Assembly: GCA_040285825.1 (NCBI GenBank)
Contig: JAUPSS010000004.1
Location: 6,703,658-6,767,657 of the forward strand
Length of the DNA stretch: 64,000 nucleotides
Reading direction: 5' to 3'
DNA from: Eukaryota sp. TZLM1-RC
Taxonomy: Eukaryota; Metamonada: BaSk clade
Below, in pieces: positions 41,684 through 54,232 of this stretch. Both the position numbers and the translations under genes were made by a program. How positions within the stretch are numbered: the first letter of the stretch is position 1; each line of letters starts with the position of its first letter. The notes beneath the pieces are model-generated. The model was not told the DNA's origin. It made no database searches and saw only the letters and a program-made list of their open reading frames with translations.

Positions 41684-41960
41684 ATTTTTAGTTAGTTTTT
41701 TGTTGAAAAATTTCTGATATTAGTATCAAGAAAATTGTAAAATTAGTTTTGTATAAAGAGCTTCATTTATTGACATTATTAGATAGATTACATCCAATTG
41801 CAAGATTTATGTTTTGCGGTAGGAATAATTTATGCCGTTGAAAAAAAGGAATAAAATGCACATAATAAAAACATTAATTTAAAAAGTCACGAATTAATTT
41901 ATCAAAAAACAATTAAATACACAAACAAATAAAATAAAATACAAAAAAAGAACAAAAAAC
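41684..41960. other. Intergenic between convergent genes
   Basis: AT-rich spacer between the 3' ends of TFIIA and the CM1 protein. Nothing supported. Confidence 0.5.
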
Positions 41961-43250
41961 TTAAACTTCCTTAAAATCTTGCCGTGAGGCTGATGTTCGA
42001 GTGGAATTGAGCAAGCTCAATGAACTATTAAGACGCCTTTCGAATTCAGTCCATTCAATATCAGCATTCGATTGTTGAACTTCCTCTCTCTTGAATGTGT
42101 CACCCATATTCAACCCCCTAGGAACGGAAAGTGATCGTGATCTGATTGGAGTAGTTCTTGATCTTAAAGGACTCTGAGGGTCATCTCGGTCAAAAATGAC
42201 TGGCCTTGATTGAGTCAACGGCGGTCTTGATTGTTTGATTGAAGGTTTTTTAACTGTTTCCTTGCTTTTAATTCTACTTAAACATTCATTTAAGCGTTCC
42301 TTTAGTCCATTCCTTTCATTTTTAACTTCCCTCAAATGCTTCTGTAGAGCATCAAGCTTTTTGTTGCAATCATTGTTCTCTAAAAAAAGCAGTCTATTGT
42401 GTTCTCGAAGTCTTTCATTTTCTTTTTGATATTTGAGCGCTTCTGACAAAGAATTTTGAACTCTTTTCAGCTGTACAACGAGTGAATCGTAATCACTTTT
42501 GATTGATTGCAGCTGAGTTTCCGATTTTAACCGAAGTTTCCTTTCCTTTTCCAACTCTCGATTAGGAGTTTCGACTTTGGTTTTCAACCTGCTTAATTCA
42601 TTAACCAATTCTGTACACCGCTGCTTATAGCTTCTCTTTCCCTCCCTTGCTGCTTCTAATTGGTCATTCAAAGTAGTTAATTGGGACTTAAATTCAGAGA
42701 TAGTGTGCTTGTTTGTTTCATTTAGAGAAGTGATTTGGTCTTTGAGTAACAAAACCTCCCTATTTAGATATGTATTCTCCCCTTGAGTTTCATTAAAAGA
42801 GTCCTTGTTGTAGGCCAAACCTTGCTTTAAATCACTGACTTCACTAGTAAGAGTGGTGCATTTGCGGTTTAAATGATCAATTTGGCTTCGAAGGTCTGTA
42901 TTCTCTCTTGACAGTTCTTCACTGGCAGCAATGTTGGCTTGTAGCTGGTTTTGGTAGTGGGTAGCTTCTTGTTGAGAGGACGAAAGTTGTTCCTGAAGGG
43001 ACTCAATGGCTTCTCTAGCTCGTTGGAGAAGTTCATCACGAGAATGAAGTTCAGATTCGGTTTCTTCAAGGCGAATGTACACATCAACTGATTCAGAAGC
43101 TTCTTGAATGGAAGTCCCTTGTAGTTTAGCTAAACGTTCTTCAAGGTGAAAGATTCGAAGTTTAAAGTCAAAATTCTCCTTGCGAAGGCTTTCGAGTTCA
43201 GTCTCAAGCTCCTTGAGTGTATGTATAGAAGGTGGCGATTGAGTATCCAT
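41961..43250 (-). CDS. CM1 (centrosomin N-terminal motif 1) coiled-coil protein
   Basis: A 429-residue, mostly coiled-coil protein. Near the N-terminus, TLKELETELESLRKENFDFKLRIFHLEERL matches the CM1 motif (Cnn_1N), the gamma-tubulin-complex-binding signature of centrosomin, CDK5RAP2, Mto1 and Spc110 relatives, with its invariant KEN-F-LK-RI-LEERL core. Continuous heptad repeats follow for about 280 residues. The C-terminal ~110 residues are basic and Ser/Pro-rich (SRPPLTQSRP, RSRTTPIRSRSLSVPRG). Likely role: recruiting gamma-tubulin complexes to basal bodies or another microtubule-organising centre. ATG at 43250. Single exon. The specific orthologue cannot be named from CM1 alone. Confidence 0.85.
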   Translation of the reverse strand: MDTQSPPSIHTLKELETELESLRKENFDFKLRIFHLEERLAKLQGTSIQEASESVDVYIRLEETESELHSRDELLQRAREAIESLQEQLSSSQQEATHYQNQLQANIAASEELSRENTDLRSQIDHLNRKCTTLTSEVSDLKQGLAYNKDSFNETQGENTYLNREVLLLKDQITSLNETNKHTISEFKSQLTTLNDQLEAAREGKRSYKQRCTELVNELSRLKTKVETPNRELEKERKLRLKSETQLQSIKSDYDSLVVQLKRVQNSLSEALKYQKENERLREHNRLLFLENNDCNKKLDALQKHLREVKNERNGLKERLNECLSRIKSKETVKKPSIKQSRPPLTQSRPVIFDRDDPQSPLRSRTTPIRSRSLSVPRGLNMGDTFKREEVQQSNADIEWTEFERRLNSSLSLLNSTRTSASRQDFKEV

Positions 43251-43589
43251 TTAGTCTTATTGATTCATTAATAAAGTGTAGGAGGTGTAAGGAAGGTCCT
43301 TCCTGGATGAGATTCAAATTTCCAAAGAGACAGGAGTTCCAACAAAGTGAATTTTTTACTGGACTGCATTACTGCTTCCAATAATGTGTCTTCTAAGGGG
43401 CCGTTTTGTCTACTATTTTATTTCTTACTGTCATCAATATCTCCGTAACCCCTTTAAATGATTCGAAAATTATTGCTTAACATGGAATAACAATCGCTTC
43501 GGGTGTTTGTACAGGAAATATTGCTTTTGCTGATAATTAATTAATAAATAAATAAAATAATTTATTTATTCGGTAGATCAAAAATCATC
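43251..43589. other. Intergenic, no gene seen
   Basis: Upstream region of the CM1 gene. AT-rich; TAATTAATTAATAAATAAATAA-like run near 43535-43565. No supported gene. Confidence 0.5.
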
Positions 43590-44985
43590 TGTGCTCTTGC
43601 TCTTCCAAAGATTGTTTTCTGGTCTCGAATGGACTAAGTGTATAGTTACAACTAAAAAAATTGTTGCTTTTGGTTATTTAAAAATTGCCCACAAATTTAC
43701 GATAATTGATCCTTTTTTAAAAATTAATGATTTTGAACTTCATTCGTTGGTAAACAAAGAGAAACGTTTCAGGATGTTAGGTAAACAATATTAAAAGATG
43801 CTTGTAATGCCCTTATCATTTCCAATTATGTTGTGTCAAAGACTAAAGATATGATAAAACATCTCCGCGATCAAGCATTACTACCCATTTTGAAGGACAA
43901 AATAATTGAATTAAGTTTTCCACAATTTTACGTTGGTATTTAAAGGTTTATTAATTACCGATCACATTTATTGAAACTGTTATTACACCGCTATTGAGTA
44001 GAACGTTCAAATCATGGCTAGTTGTGACTAGAACTGCTAATGTGGACTACCTTTTATTGCCCCCATGTAAAAGTAATCTTCATTTCCTGAGTTTACCTTA
44101 TTGTATAAAAAATTTCAAATTGAGAAATAATACAGTTTGCAAAATTCTATTGATCCTGTTTTGAAAAAACGTATTTAGAATCACGAAACAAAGAAGATCT
44201 AATTGGAAACGGAAATTTAATCCTATAGAAAAGTTGGGCATTTATTCTCTTTTCGTATAAGAAAGAAATCGATTGACAAATACAAAAATCCGTAAAAAAT
44301 TATTTCCAATTTTAAAAATGAGGAAATTCACAAAAGAATCAACACATTCATGGAGTGTAAAGTACAATCTTCATTGAACAATGTTATTTTAAACTCGGAA
44401 AATATGAACACGGATCATTGTTGCCTATCCGTTTTGATTGTCCCAGAATTATTAAATCTTCCTTGAATGTACTACCTACTGCTGATAACCTTTATCGATG
44501 GGAAATTTGTTGGAAAGTGCCTGATGGATCTACACTACTGTCTCCGATGTGTGCTCATTACGTCAATCTGGACCTGCTACGTTGTGTTACATTTTGTATC
44601 ATTTGTCCAAGTTGTGAAAGTTGTGAAATACACAATGACCTAAATGGAGACTTGATTCAATTGTGAACAATTTTGTCAACCTCTTACTTCCTTTCCTAGA
44701 TTATTATGATGTTTACTGCAATTTAATTTATCACACAAATCATTATGTTAGTTTTCCTTTGGTTGTCACAGAATTTAGACCTGGTTTAGTTCTGATCACA
44801 GAAAAATACAGATGAATTAAAAAAGACGACAGTCTTTCAACTTTAGATTTTTTGGTTGAATCATTTCCTTTTGAAATTTCGTCAAAAGGATTTGCATTTC
44901 ATTGATGCAAAGATTACTCACTTCAAATCGAAAATGAACTCCTTATGTAAAAAAATAACATTTCAGGCTCTCAATTGATCTTATT
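43590..44985 (+). pseudogene. Decayed coding remnant of unknown family
   Basis: Plus-strand scraps with protein-like composition but many stops: FGYLKIAHKFTIIDPFL, VSKTKDMIKHLRDQALLPIL, LPIRFDCPRIIKSSLNVLP, CPSCESCEIHN and LLLPFLDYYDVYCNL. They are scattered over 1.4 kb in changing frames, which suggests an old, dead mobile gene, perhaps another Fanzor or LINE N-terminal region. I could not match it to either family in this window. Confidence 0.35.
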
Positions 44986-45244
44986 GCATCTTTGCTGCTA
45001 GAGAATCTCGTTTATAATTGTATGATGGAGTAGAATAATAGAAAAACACCATGGGTGGTGGTTTAACAGTGTTAAGAGTTCATTATTTCACGTTGATTCT
45101 TAATGGGAAACCTTTTCCTTTTTGTTAATAAAACGTATTTGATAGAATTAAAGAAATAAAATGTATAACAATAAAAACAGAAAAAGTATAATAAAAAATG
45201 TTGGGTAAATTTCGGCAGAATATTTTTGAAGATTTCAGAATACT

Positions 45245-46510
45245 ATTTTTTTATTAAATTTGTTTTTATTTTGAAACGCATACAAAACAACTATACAAAC
45301 GAAATTGTGGCTTAAAAGCCACAATACTTTTTTTGACCTGTTTTGAGACAATCAGTACAAATACGCTTCTGCCATGAGCTTGCTTGAATGTTCTCGGCCA
45401 TGCAACAATTGGACAGTTTGCTTGTATTAAATTCACTGGTTGACAAGTGCTTCACGTCCTTTTGAAAACACAACCATTTTCTGAAAGCCCTTGCTGATCC
45501 TTATCGATTGATATTTCGGCAATGAGAAGGGAAATTGGAGCCCACATCAAGGTAAAGTTCTTCAAGATGTCCAGCCAGCCTTTGAAATTTGTTGAGGCTC
45601 TCTCTTTTTGTCTGTGGTTATCAAATTAATTTATTTTTTAAATTTCTGGCATTTATCTTCCAAGTACACTTTTCTCCTGACCGAATTCCAATGGATTAAA
45701 TATTGGTTGAAATTTTGAACAGAATATTGGTCGGGGAGTGTTAACTGGGTGAAGCTTTTGTCGTGAATCTTCTACCAGTTACACAAGCGATGACTCCACA
45801 TTGATTATCATTTAAGAAGTAACCACATAATCTAAAATTGCCCCAGATCAACACCGATAAGGGGTCCTTCGGTCATTATTTCGACTGGTTCTCTGCATCG
45901 TGGATTTCAGATTAAAGCGAAAAAGCTCACCAATTTCCTTTGATGAGAAAGTGTTTTTATTATTGAAAGACAGTAAAGAAGCAATGGCAGGAAATCTTTG
46001 AAAGAAATTCAACATAAATTAACATGCATTTAATAAGAAAAAATTCTCTTGAATTATTATGATTGAAATTGATGTAGGGTTCGAGACTTCTACTTCTTTG
46101 AATTGCTTACCTTCTGTTCTTTCACCAGCTTCTAGATGTGCTAAGGGTTCATCTGGTATAGGAAGGAGAAGATAATTGGCAAAGACATTCGTTTTATCCA
46201 GAGCTCTACAATGAGCACGAATGAAGTCTTTTGTCCAGGATTGACAAATTTTGGGTAAACTCGTCTTGACATGAGTTGCTAAGTGACGAGTTTGACAAGC
46301 AAGGTAAGGAGAAAGTCCTTTTCTATTAATAAATTTCTATAGGGAACTAGAGAATTTTCCCATGAAGAAACGAGTGACCCGTCTTGTGGGCATTCAGGAA
46401 GAAATCCAAAAAATATGTAGTAATTGGCGTTGTCCTTTAGAGGTGGGTGGCTTTGGAAAAGAACCAGCGGTTATGACAATCATAATAAGATATCATACAT
46501 CTTGTTTCAC
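45245..46510 (-). pseudogene. Fanzor family E remnant (E2)
   Basis: Minus-strand, decayed copy of the element at 58406-60360. The catalytic end (about 45300-45540) matches E1 around KHLSTSEFNTSKLSNCCMAENIQ, WQKRICTDC. A middle part (45740-45860) retains the LCGYFLNDNQCGV reading of RuvC-I. The N-terminal half (46110-46510) matches E1 58580-59030. Many frame breaks and deletions. Beyond the catalytic end (45245-45300) is an A/T-rich tail resembling the DNA just after the LINE at 9344, which might mean LINE-mediated mobilisation or a shared 3' signal. Confidence 0.72.
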
Positions 46511-46867
46511 CAAACCTCTAAATACCAACGGAACATCCAGAAGAAAAGACTGAAGCAATAAAGAAGCTTCATGACAAATTTTGGTTACCAAAGAAATGTC
46601 AGACCGAAATTGTTTCACTGCAATAGGGGTCAAGAACGAGCTAAGTGCCCATTTTTTTTTATACCTGCAGTTGATCTTTTTCTAAAAACAATTTTTGGAC
46701 CCCCCCTAAAATTCTCCATTTTGATCATCATAAATGATGTTGTCCATCATCAAAAATATTTGAATGATAAATATCGAGTGTGTATGGGTAATGTGGGACA
46801 AAGTTGTTTTATAACTATTAAAATCACTATTACTAGTAATCTCTCCTAAATTCATTGAAACATTTGT

Positions 46868-48115
46868 TTTATCAAGCTATTCAAACTCTGACTCTGATTG
46901 TGCACGGCTGAAACCCAAACACTGGTGGAACACGTTCAGATATACTACCAGTGAACGCCAATTTGACAGAAAATGTACCAAATATCGTTCAACGGAAAAA
47001 AGAAAATCGGAAAATTGAAAAGTACAATTACCTGATGGTGATTACTCTGGTCAGAATATTTTAAACCAATTTTCTTTATCTGTATCAAACAGACAACAAA
47101 AATCTTGTTTCAGTCAACATTTTGGTCATTACATCAAGTAATTTGAGCAATACAATGTTCATAAGAATACTTTTTACCAAGATATATGGTTCAAAAAAAG
47201 AAAATTTCAAACGTATTCGAATAATCAAAGAAGTGAAAAAAAACATGTTGGAAAGATTCAAATTGACCTTTGGTTCCCCTGAAGACGTAGTTATTGGTTA
47301 TGGTGACTGGAGGTCGAAAGGAATTACAAGGAAGGGAAAAAGAACAACCATAAGAGGAACCGAAATTTGCAAACTATTAAGAAGATTTGGTTATCGAATT
47401 TTCCTAGTTGATGAATATAGAACGAGTAAATCTTGTTCTAGTTGTGCTGTCATGGGAAATTTTGGAGAATGTGTCAACGATTCTAGTATTAAAGTGTTAT
47501 GTCCTAAGGGGAAACGACAATTAAAAAGAAAAGCAAAAAAGTTGAAACAAGAAATTGATTTATTTAATCAAAACAATCCTACTAGAATAAGAGATTTTCA
47601 ACAAGAATGGGATGAGCAGAAGGATTCACTAGAAGAAAAAGCAAAATCAACACCGTGGGGTTTAGTGAAGTGTCAGACGTGCAGCACGTATTGGAATAGA
47701 GACTTCAACTCTGACATAAATATATATTCCATTATCACATCTGTAATCAACGGTGAAGGTAGACCACCCATTTTCGAGAGACCAAAAACTCAAACAAAAG
47801 ATTTCGAAAATGGATCATCTACTTCACAGAGAGATCAGAAAAAGAAGACTGCTGAGAAGGACAAAAAACCGAGATGTGGTATGTGTCGCGGAGAAGACCA
47901 CAACAGAAGAAACTGTCCATCGCAAGTTTCTGAAACAAGCACATCCTCATCAGGTGGTCAAAGAAGACAAAGAGGAACTGAAATGGGAGTAGTCAAGAAG
48001 ATCTCTGTAGAAGAAAATATCAGTCCATCTTAAACGATGTGGCAGCTCAATAGTGTTTGGAGTTGTAATGAAGAATGGATTTCCATTGTAGGTTTGGTAA
48101 ATGCATTTGGATTTT
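46868..48115 (+). pseudogene. Fanzor family C (C2), 5'-truncated, with C-terminal zinc knuckle
   Basis: Second family C copy. It starts within the lysine-rich region after RuvC-I, so RuvC-I and the N-terminus are missing. The frame 47122-48033 (303 codons) is open and encodes VVIGYGDWRSKGITRKGK, FLVDEYRTSKSCSSC, VKCQTCSTYWNRDFNSDINIYS (RuvC-III Asp). An ~80-residue extension then carries a CCHC zinc knuckle (CGMCRGEDHNRRNC) and a Ser/Gly-rich tail. The knuckle is in frame with the nuclease here. Non-coding similarity to C1 continues to about 48115, 64 bp before the start of the giant membrane-protein gene on the same strand. Confidence 0.82.
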
Positions 48116-48178
48116 ACACTCCCAGTCACGGGAAATTAACCCCAAACTCCTACTTTCAAAGGGTTTACTTCAATCAAC

Positions 48179-51100
48179 ATGTCTACTGTCAAGTCTGGAG
48201 CTCAATCCGACTCTGGCTCAACACTGTTCAGGGATATGGTGACTCACAACATGTTTGCCATGTTCCGCCGTCTCAACAAGTGTTTTGGTCGCCATGTTCT
48301 GTTAGCTCAGATAGCGTTTTCATTAGAACTCTTACGTATGAATATATCTTTCACTTTATCCCAGAACTCATCGGTCTTGTCATCAATCCGTTCCTGGAAC
48401 CGTGGCACTGGTCCGTTGATCCCCGGCACTTCCTCGTCAACCTTTACTTTCCATCTTTCTTTTCAGATACATCCTTCTCTTTATTTTCTCATCGTACAGT
48501 TTTCTTTATATTATCCTCTACCATTGTTACACTGCTTGCGTCTCTAGGACTTTGCTTCTACTCTACAGTGAAGGAAATTCCAAAGGCCATCATCTTCCGT
48601 TTTTGTCGCCTTTTGTTTGAAATCGTAGCCGGTCCCCTATTCCTCCCTGCTGTGATCCACTTTATGACCTATCTCACGTGTTCTGACGTGGGCACTTTCT
48701 CCAAATTCTCCACCTCCCAGTGTTATTCTACCGAAGCTCTTGTTCTCCGCATTCCCGCAGTTTTATTACTTTTGATTACCATTGTATTAAAGTTTGCTCA
48801 ACACTTCGCCCTGTTCGATCTCTCTCCTTACAGTAGGAAAGTATTTGCTCGGCCTCATTCAAGGTGGCTTTGTTACTTTACTCTTGTTCGAATTATTATT
48901 GTCTTTGCTTTGATTACTTTGGACCATATCAAATACATTTTTTGGGTTTTATACCCTTTTCTTGCCCTCACTTGCTTGATCTACCTCTTGTCGACCCACC
49001 CCTTCTTTTCTTCTAGAACCAATACTAGAGTGGCTGGTGGACTTGGGGTTTGGTTTGGTTGTTCTCTTTTATGGGTTGGTAAGCAAGTAGCATTTGAGGT
49101 TTGGGGAGTGGAGTTTGATGCTGTGTTTGTAATGTCTTCTTTTTTAACAATCTCTGTTGTTTTTGCTGTTGGATTTTATTTTCTGGAAGTTTGGCTTTAT
49201 TCGAGGAGTTTAAAGTTATTGCCACGTTTAAATCTAGAATTACTTGAGAATGATACTGATTTAGATGATATGGACATTATTGTACCCAAAGTGAAGTCCC
49301 CATTCCATTGTGAATTACTCTCTCGGTTCCTCTTAACCCACCGTAGGCCAACCCAAACCTACTTAATCGTGGCGAAGAACCTTTGGGAGTCTTGTTTGGA
49401 GGAGTTTCCTGAAAGCAGTGAGGCTTTGGTGCTAAAGGCTCACTTTGAGGTAGTTTTCTTGAAGGATGCACTGAATGCTTTGGTATCACTTAACTCAGTT
49501 TCAACAGCAGACTTGGAAGTTTCTGTTTCTTGGAAGTACCTGTCTTTTTATTTATTTCAAGAATGTGACTACTTGAGAAGATTCCAGAACACAGGACAGT
49601 CATTGGATTCAGGTTCATTTGTTCAAATTCAACGTCAACTTAACGATACTAAAGACTCTGTACAGGAATGTTTGGATCATTTGAAAGCTTTTTGGACACA
49701 TCTCCTATCTGAGAATGTTAACCTTCAACAATTACCAGTACTTACTCAAAGGATTTATTCGACCAGAACTGAATGTGATGAGTCTTTTAAAAAGCTTTTG
49801 ATGAATGGCAAAGGTAATAGGGATATTCTGCTGGCTTATATTGATTTTGTCAAGGATGTGGTGCAAGATGATGAACTTTTAACAAATCTTCAAACCCAAT
49901 ACGAACTCCTCGACACTGACAGTCAGCAATCATCGAGTTATGATGGCAAATCATCACGTAATCTTTCCGAATCTGGTTCTATTTCTGGAACTAGATCAGT
50001 CAGAAGCACCACTCACAAAAGAAGACGAAAAAGGAAGAAGAAGCTACTAAACCTAAACGACACGCTGAGTGATTCAGCTTCAACTGCTGAATCGTCCATT
50101 TCCAAGCTATTTAGGTCAATCATTATTGCCACCCTTATCATATTCGGTTTGTCACTTGCTGCCTTTATTGCTGTTTCTGCCGCTTTGGAATCCATCCAAG
50201 AAGCAACCAGGCAATTCTATGAAGCCGACCATCTTGGTTTTACTGTCAATAAGCTTGGATTTGATGTTCTATTAGCCAATGTTTTGGGTGGGGAGTATAA
50301 CAATGAAGTTGGTATTCCTAATGTTGAACTTGGTCAAGTACAAGGTGATATTCGAAGAACCGCTGAACATTTAATGCTTCATATAAGAAGACTTTACCTT
50401 GGTTCTTCGTTTTCCCAGTCTGTCAGAGGTGATACTGAAGTTTGTCCCGGAATTACTGACTCTACCAATGTTAATGCCATGGCAAGCACACCATTAAGGA
50501 ACGTTTTCGTTGACTCTTCTCTATCTGCTACTTCATCTTCAATCTCTGTACCACCTCTAACTGAAACCACCATTACTTCCCTGTGGCAGCTAATTCTTCA
50601 ATACACCAGATCGGCCATTGGTACTGTGGAGGTTGAACTTAATGGTCATGGTGAGGACCTTTTGCTCTCTTTTCAGTCAACATTAGACTTTGTCATGCTG
50701 AACCAGTTCTCCTTGTCTGATATGATAGTTAGGTTGTGGAATAGATTAGAGGCTAACAATTATGAGTTCATTACCACCATCAACACTGTAGGAGTGGCAG
50801 TAGGGTTCTCCAGCTTTGCTATGTTGCTGGGAATTGGTTTGCTAATGTTCAAGAGAGCTTTTAGCTTTATTTCATCTGAAAGAAACTACATTCTTAATCT
50901 TTTCTTGTATATTCCAAAGGATGCAATTGAACGTATCTTGGCTGACCCAAAGTTTCATGCTGGGAAGGAAAGGAAAGTGACTAAAGCTGCTGTTGCTGAA
51001 TCTGATGAGAGCGAGTTTTCTGATAGTGAGACTGACGGAGGATTGAGTGATCAAAAGACCAAACCACAAAACAATTTTGTTGAACAACCCATTGAATCTG

Positions 51101-53610
51101 GGGTGGGACCAGATTCAACTCTCAACATAATGCTGAACACCCTTGAGGACAAGGGGGAGGACTACTTAGTTAATCTCACATCACCAGAGTCTCCAAGTGT
51201 AGATAAGACTTCTAAAACTAATGGAATAATGGTTACTTATATAGTCGTATCTTTATCAGTTCTTACTGCTCTAGTTTTTGGTGGAGCGATTCTGTTTTTT
51301 ATCTTGCGGGAATCAATAGAAACACTTCAAGAAACAAGTTTTGAGTCGGTTGAGTATCTCTCAATGGTACAAGAGTTGGTTGTTCTTCAAAGACAGGCTT
51401 CGAATTTTGTTTTACGTTTTGCCCAGCAATCAGATCTTCAATCTTTTGACGATTATTGGGATCTGGTCTCGTCTGGTCAACGGGAAGCTATCGTCTCTGG
51501 ACTGCAAGAACACTTGACTGATCCTGTTTCGCTTGAGCTTTTGGGTACCAATGCCTACTATAATGATTTACTGTTTTATTATGACAGAATTTCAATAACT
51601 TTGTCAACACTTGCAGCTGGTAGAGTCTTGGACAATTTTCATCAATTAAGGCACTTTGACTATGACATTCGTAACGAAACCCTTTACAGGTACAATGCTG
51701 TTAGGTTTCCCAACACGAGAATGAGTTACTCGAACCTTGCTGATGATTCTAAACTTGATGTAGATGAATTAAGAAGCCTTGCTCGCTACATTGTGTCAGG
51801 TGATAAGTATCTTCATTACAGAACTCTTGCTATTGAAAGTCTCCAAGAACTAGATAGACGTTTGGCTAGTGTATTGAATGACAACCTTGATGATGTTCAC
51901 ACCACTGCCACTCAGGATTTAGTTTTAGCTGTCTCTGTTCCTTTAATCGTTTTAGTTATTTTTGGTTTTACGTGTGGGGTTACTGTCAAAAGGTTGACTC
52001 TATTTAGGTTGAAGAAGGCTACATTCAGTTGCATTGCTCTCTCCTCTGTTTGTGCGGTGTTGGTGTTGGGGTTGTCCATTTTTGTTCAATTCCAATTAAA
52101 CGGCATACAAAATGAATTCTTTTTAAAGGAAGAAATTACCTCTGATATTGTTTTACTTGAAGGTGCCGACCAAAGATTAGCCTATTTTGCTGGTTCCTTC
52201 ACTCAATTTGGGTCGAATGTTGACTACTTAACATATTTTGAAGTTCCTGAACAATTTGCTCCTCTTACTGCAAGAGTTGAAGACATTGTGAAAAATCAAG
52301 GTAATTTAAGAACCTTTTACTCTTATGAAAACCTTTTTTCTGCATTAGAAACCACACGATCTTCTTGGCAAAGTGTTCGTCAAATTGAGTTGATTGCTCT
52401 CAGAATTGGAGCTGCAGGATTTAATTTATCCAACTATTTGGTGAATTATACAAAAGATGTTGTTTGGAATGTTGCTGATGAACCTGATTACCACATACAG
52501 AACGAAATTTACTCTTATGTCCCTGAAGAGAGTCGTTATTCCAATTATGAACATGATTTAAGTTTAGAACCTGAAATTCAACAGTCATTGGCCAGAGCTG
52601 TGTTGTTCGGACCAAAGTACTACCACACATCTTTGGAGTTGGAGGCTGAACTAACTCCTTTGAGAGACAGTTTTGAAAGAAGATTTCTTGATATTTTTTC
52701 AAAAATGCTTTCAGAAACTTTGAGGAATGTCTTAATTTTGATCTTCTCATCAATTCTTTTCGGGGTCTCTTTGCTTGCCTCTACAATTTCCTTTTACCTG
52801 TCCCTTACACCAGCGAAAGAAGAAAGTTCCCACATCAAACAACGTATTACAGTCAGTTTGGTTTCTGTTTTGACCAAGCAATACATTCTCTCCTTGACCA
52901 TTATTGGGATTGTCTTGGCAGTGTTTTATGCTATTGGGTTTTATTTTGTTAATTCAACTTCATACATCGCCCCTGAACTCAACTTGGCGGGGCAACGCAT
53001 GTCTTACACCCAAGAAGCTTTGACCTACATGGCACACACCATCGCTAGACCAGTTGATAGAGAGTTGTTAAGGTTACACACCCTCAACACCCTTGATAGA
53101 CTCCAGGCCACGCACCATCAGCTTTTGTTTGGTAATCAACAACTAAGTGGTTCAGCTGGACGATATGCTACCCAGGATTCTTTGGAGTTTATTACAAGAT
53201 TCACTGGTGAATCAACCATCGACACTGGTCTTTCAGTACATTTGGAGTCCTTTATCATTCTCGCGAGGCAGTTCTCTACAGCGTCTCAAGGAATCACGTT
53301 TAGGTTCGACGGTTATCACTTCTCTGAAATGTATTCTCTTGCTGAGCAATTAGATAATTCCATGATGAATAGTCTCGATGTTTATCGCGATGAGGCCTTA
53401 CAATTACTCAGTGGTTATTTAGCCATAATGAGGATTCTATTTGCTTTATTTTTAGTGACCTTGATTATTATTTTCTTTGCCGTGTTTAAACGAATGATTA
53501 AGAGATTGAAATCTGAAGAGGCAGTGACTCTTACCTTGCTTCAGACGATCCCAGAGAGTGTTATAGCAGAAGTTCCTTTGATTGCGGATTATTTGGCATC
53601 GAGAGAGTAA
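48179..53610 (+). CDS. Giant multi-pass membrane protein, TmcB ('tiny macrocysts')-like
   Basis: An 1800-residue protein, CDS join(48179..48335,48365..53610). The 29-nt intron (GTATGA...CCCAG) joins SLELL to QLIGLVINPFLEPWHW; without it the N-terminus is unrelated. The first ~400 residues contain about ten hydrophobic helices, followed by a TPR-like helical region (about 440-560: LVAKNLWESCLEEFPESSEALVLKAHFEVV, then DILLAYIDFVKDVVQDDELL). A basic KRRRKRKKK patch follows, then TM helices near residues 640, 860, 1010, 1240, 1275, 1510, 1560 and 1740 separated by extracellular-type loops. This order is typical of Tmc-like proteins in amoebae and trichomonads, where relatives carry adenylyl cyclase domains; none is present here. 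Probably a surface sensor, function unproven. The upstream promoter abuts Fanzor C2. Confidence 0.75.
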
Positions 53611-54232
53611 AATTCTGTGCAATTACTTATTTTCCAGTGTATTTTATATTAATAAACTCTTTTACCATTGTTTGTAAGAAAAACAAATACATTTGCATGA
53701 GACGATTCTCATTTTGGAAAAGAAAATGTTTTTTAGTGTTAAATCAAACAATTTGTTAACCATTGATCAACAATGACTTTCAACTACATCAAGATTCCAG
53801 ATGTATCACAAGCAAATGTTTTGCCAAACTAACCACTAGTCATCATTGCCCATAATATGGTGATTTCGGTTGTACCATCGCTTTAATGGTTATTTCTTTA
53901 ATTGTGGATTAAGAGTAGTTTTTCTAAAATATTTTCTAAAGTTTGCATTTTGCTGGCATTGCTAAATCATTACAGACGAAGAAATCGAATTAACAAGAAA
54001 TCAGAGCAAATAGTTTGAATCAGAACATTTTAGGCATTAAGTAAAGTATCTTCTGAAATAACGCAATTTGCTCATGCATTTTCGACAATAAAATGTTAAC
54101 CCCTGCTATCAAATTTGAGGCAGCCTCAACGACGTAGACAAGAATCTTTTCATTGTTTTAGAAAAAACTAAGTTACTGACTTCTTTTTTTACCTTATTTA
54201 TTTTTATTCAACAACAAATATGAAATACACAA
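53611..54232. other. Intergenic, no gene seen
   Basis: About 620 bp of AT-rich DNA after the giant gene. AATAAACTC-type signal near 53651. Nothing else recognised. Confidence 0.5.

Noticed and set aside
48037-48178. Extending the giant membrane protein 57 codons further, with start at 48037
   Set aside because: That reading begins in the non-coding tail of Fanzor C2 and passes through the real first exon in the wrong frame. Starting at 48179 with a 29-nt intron gives a family-like N-terminus and an exact frame.
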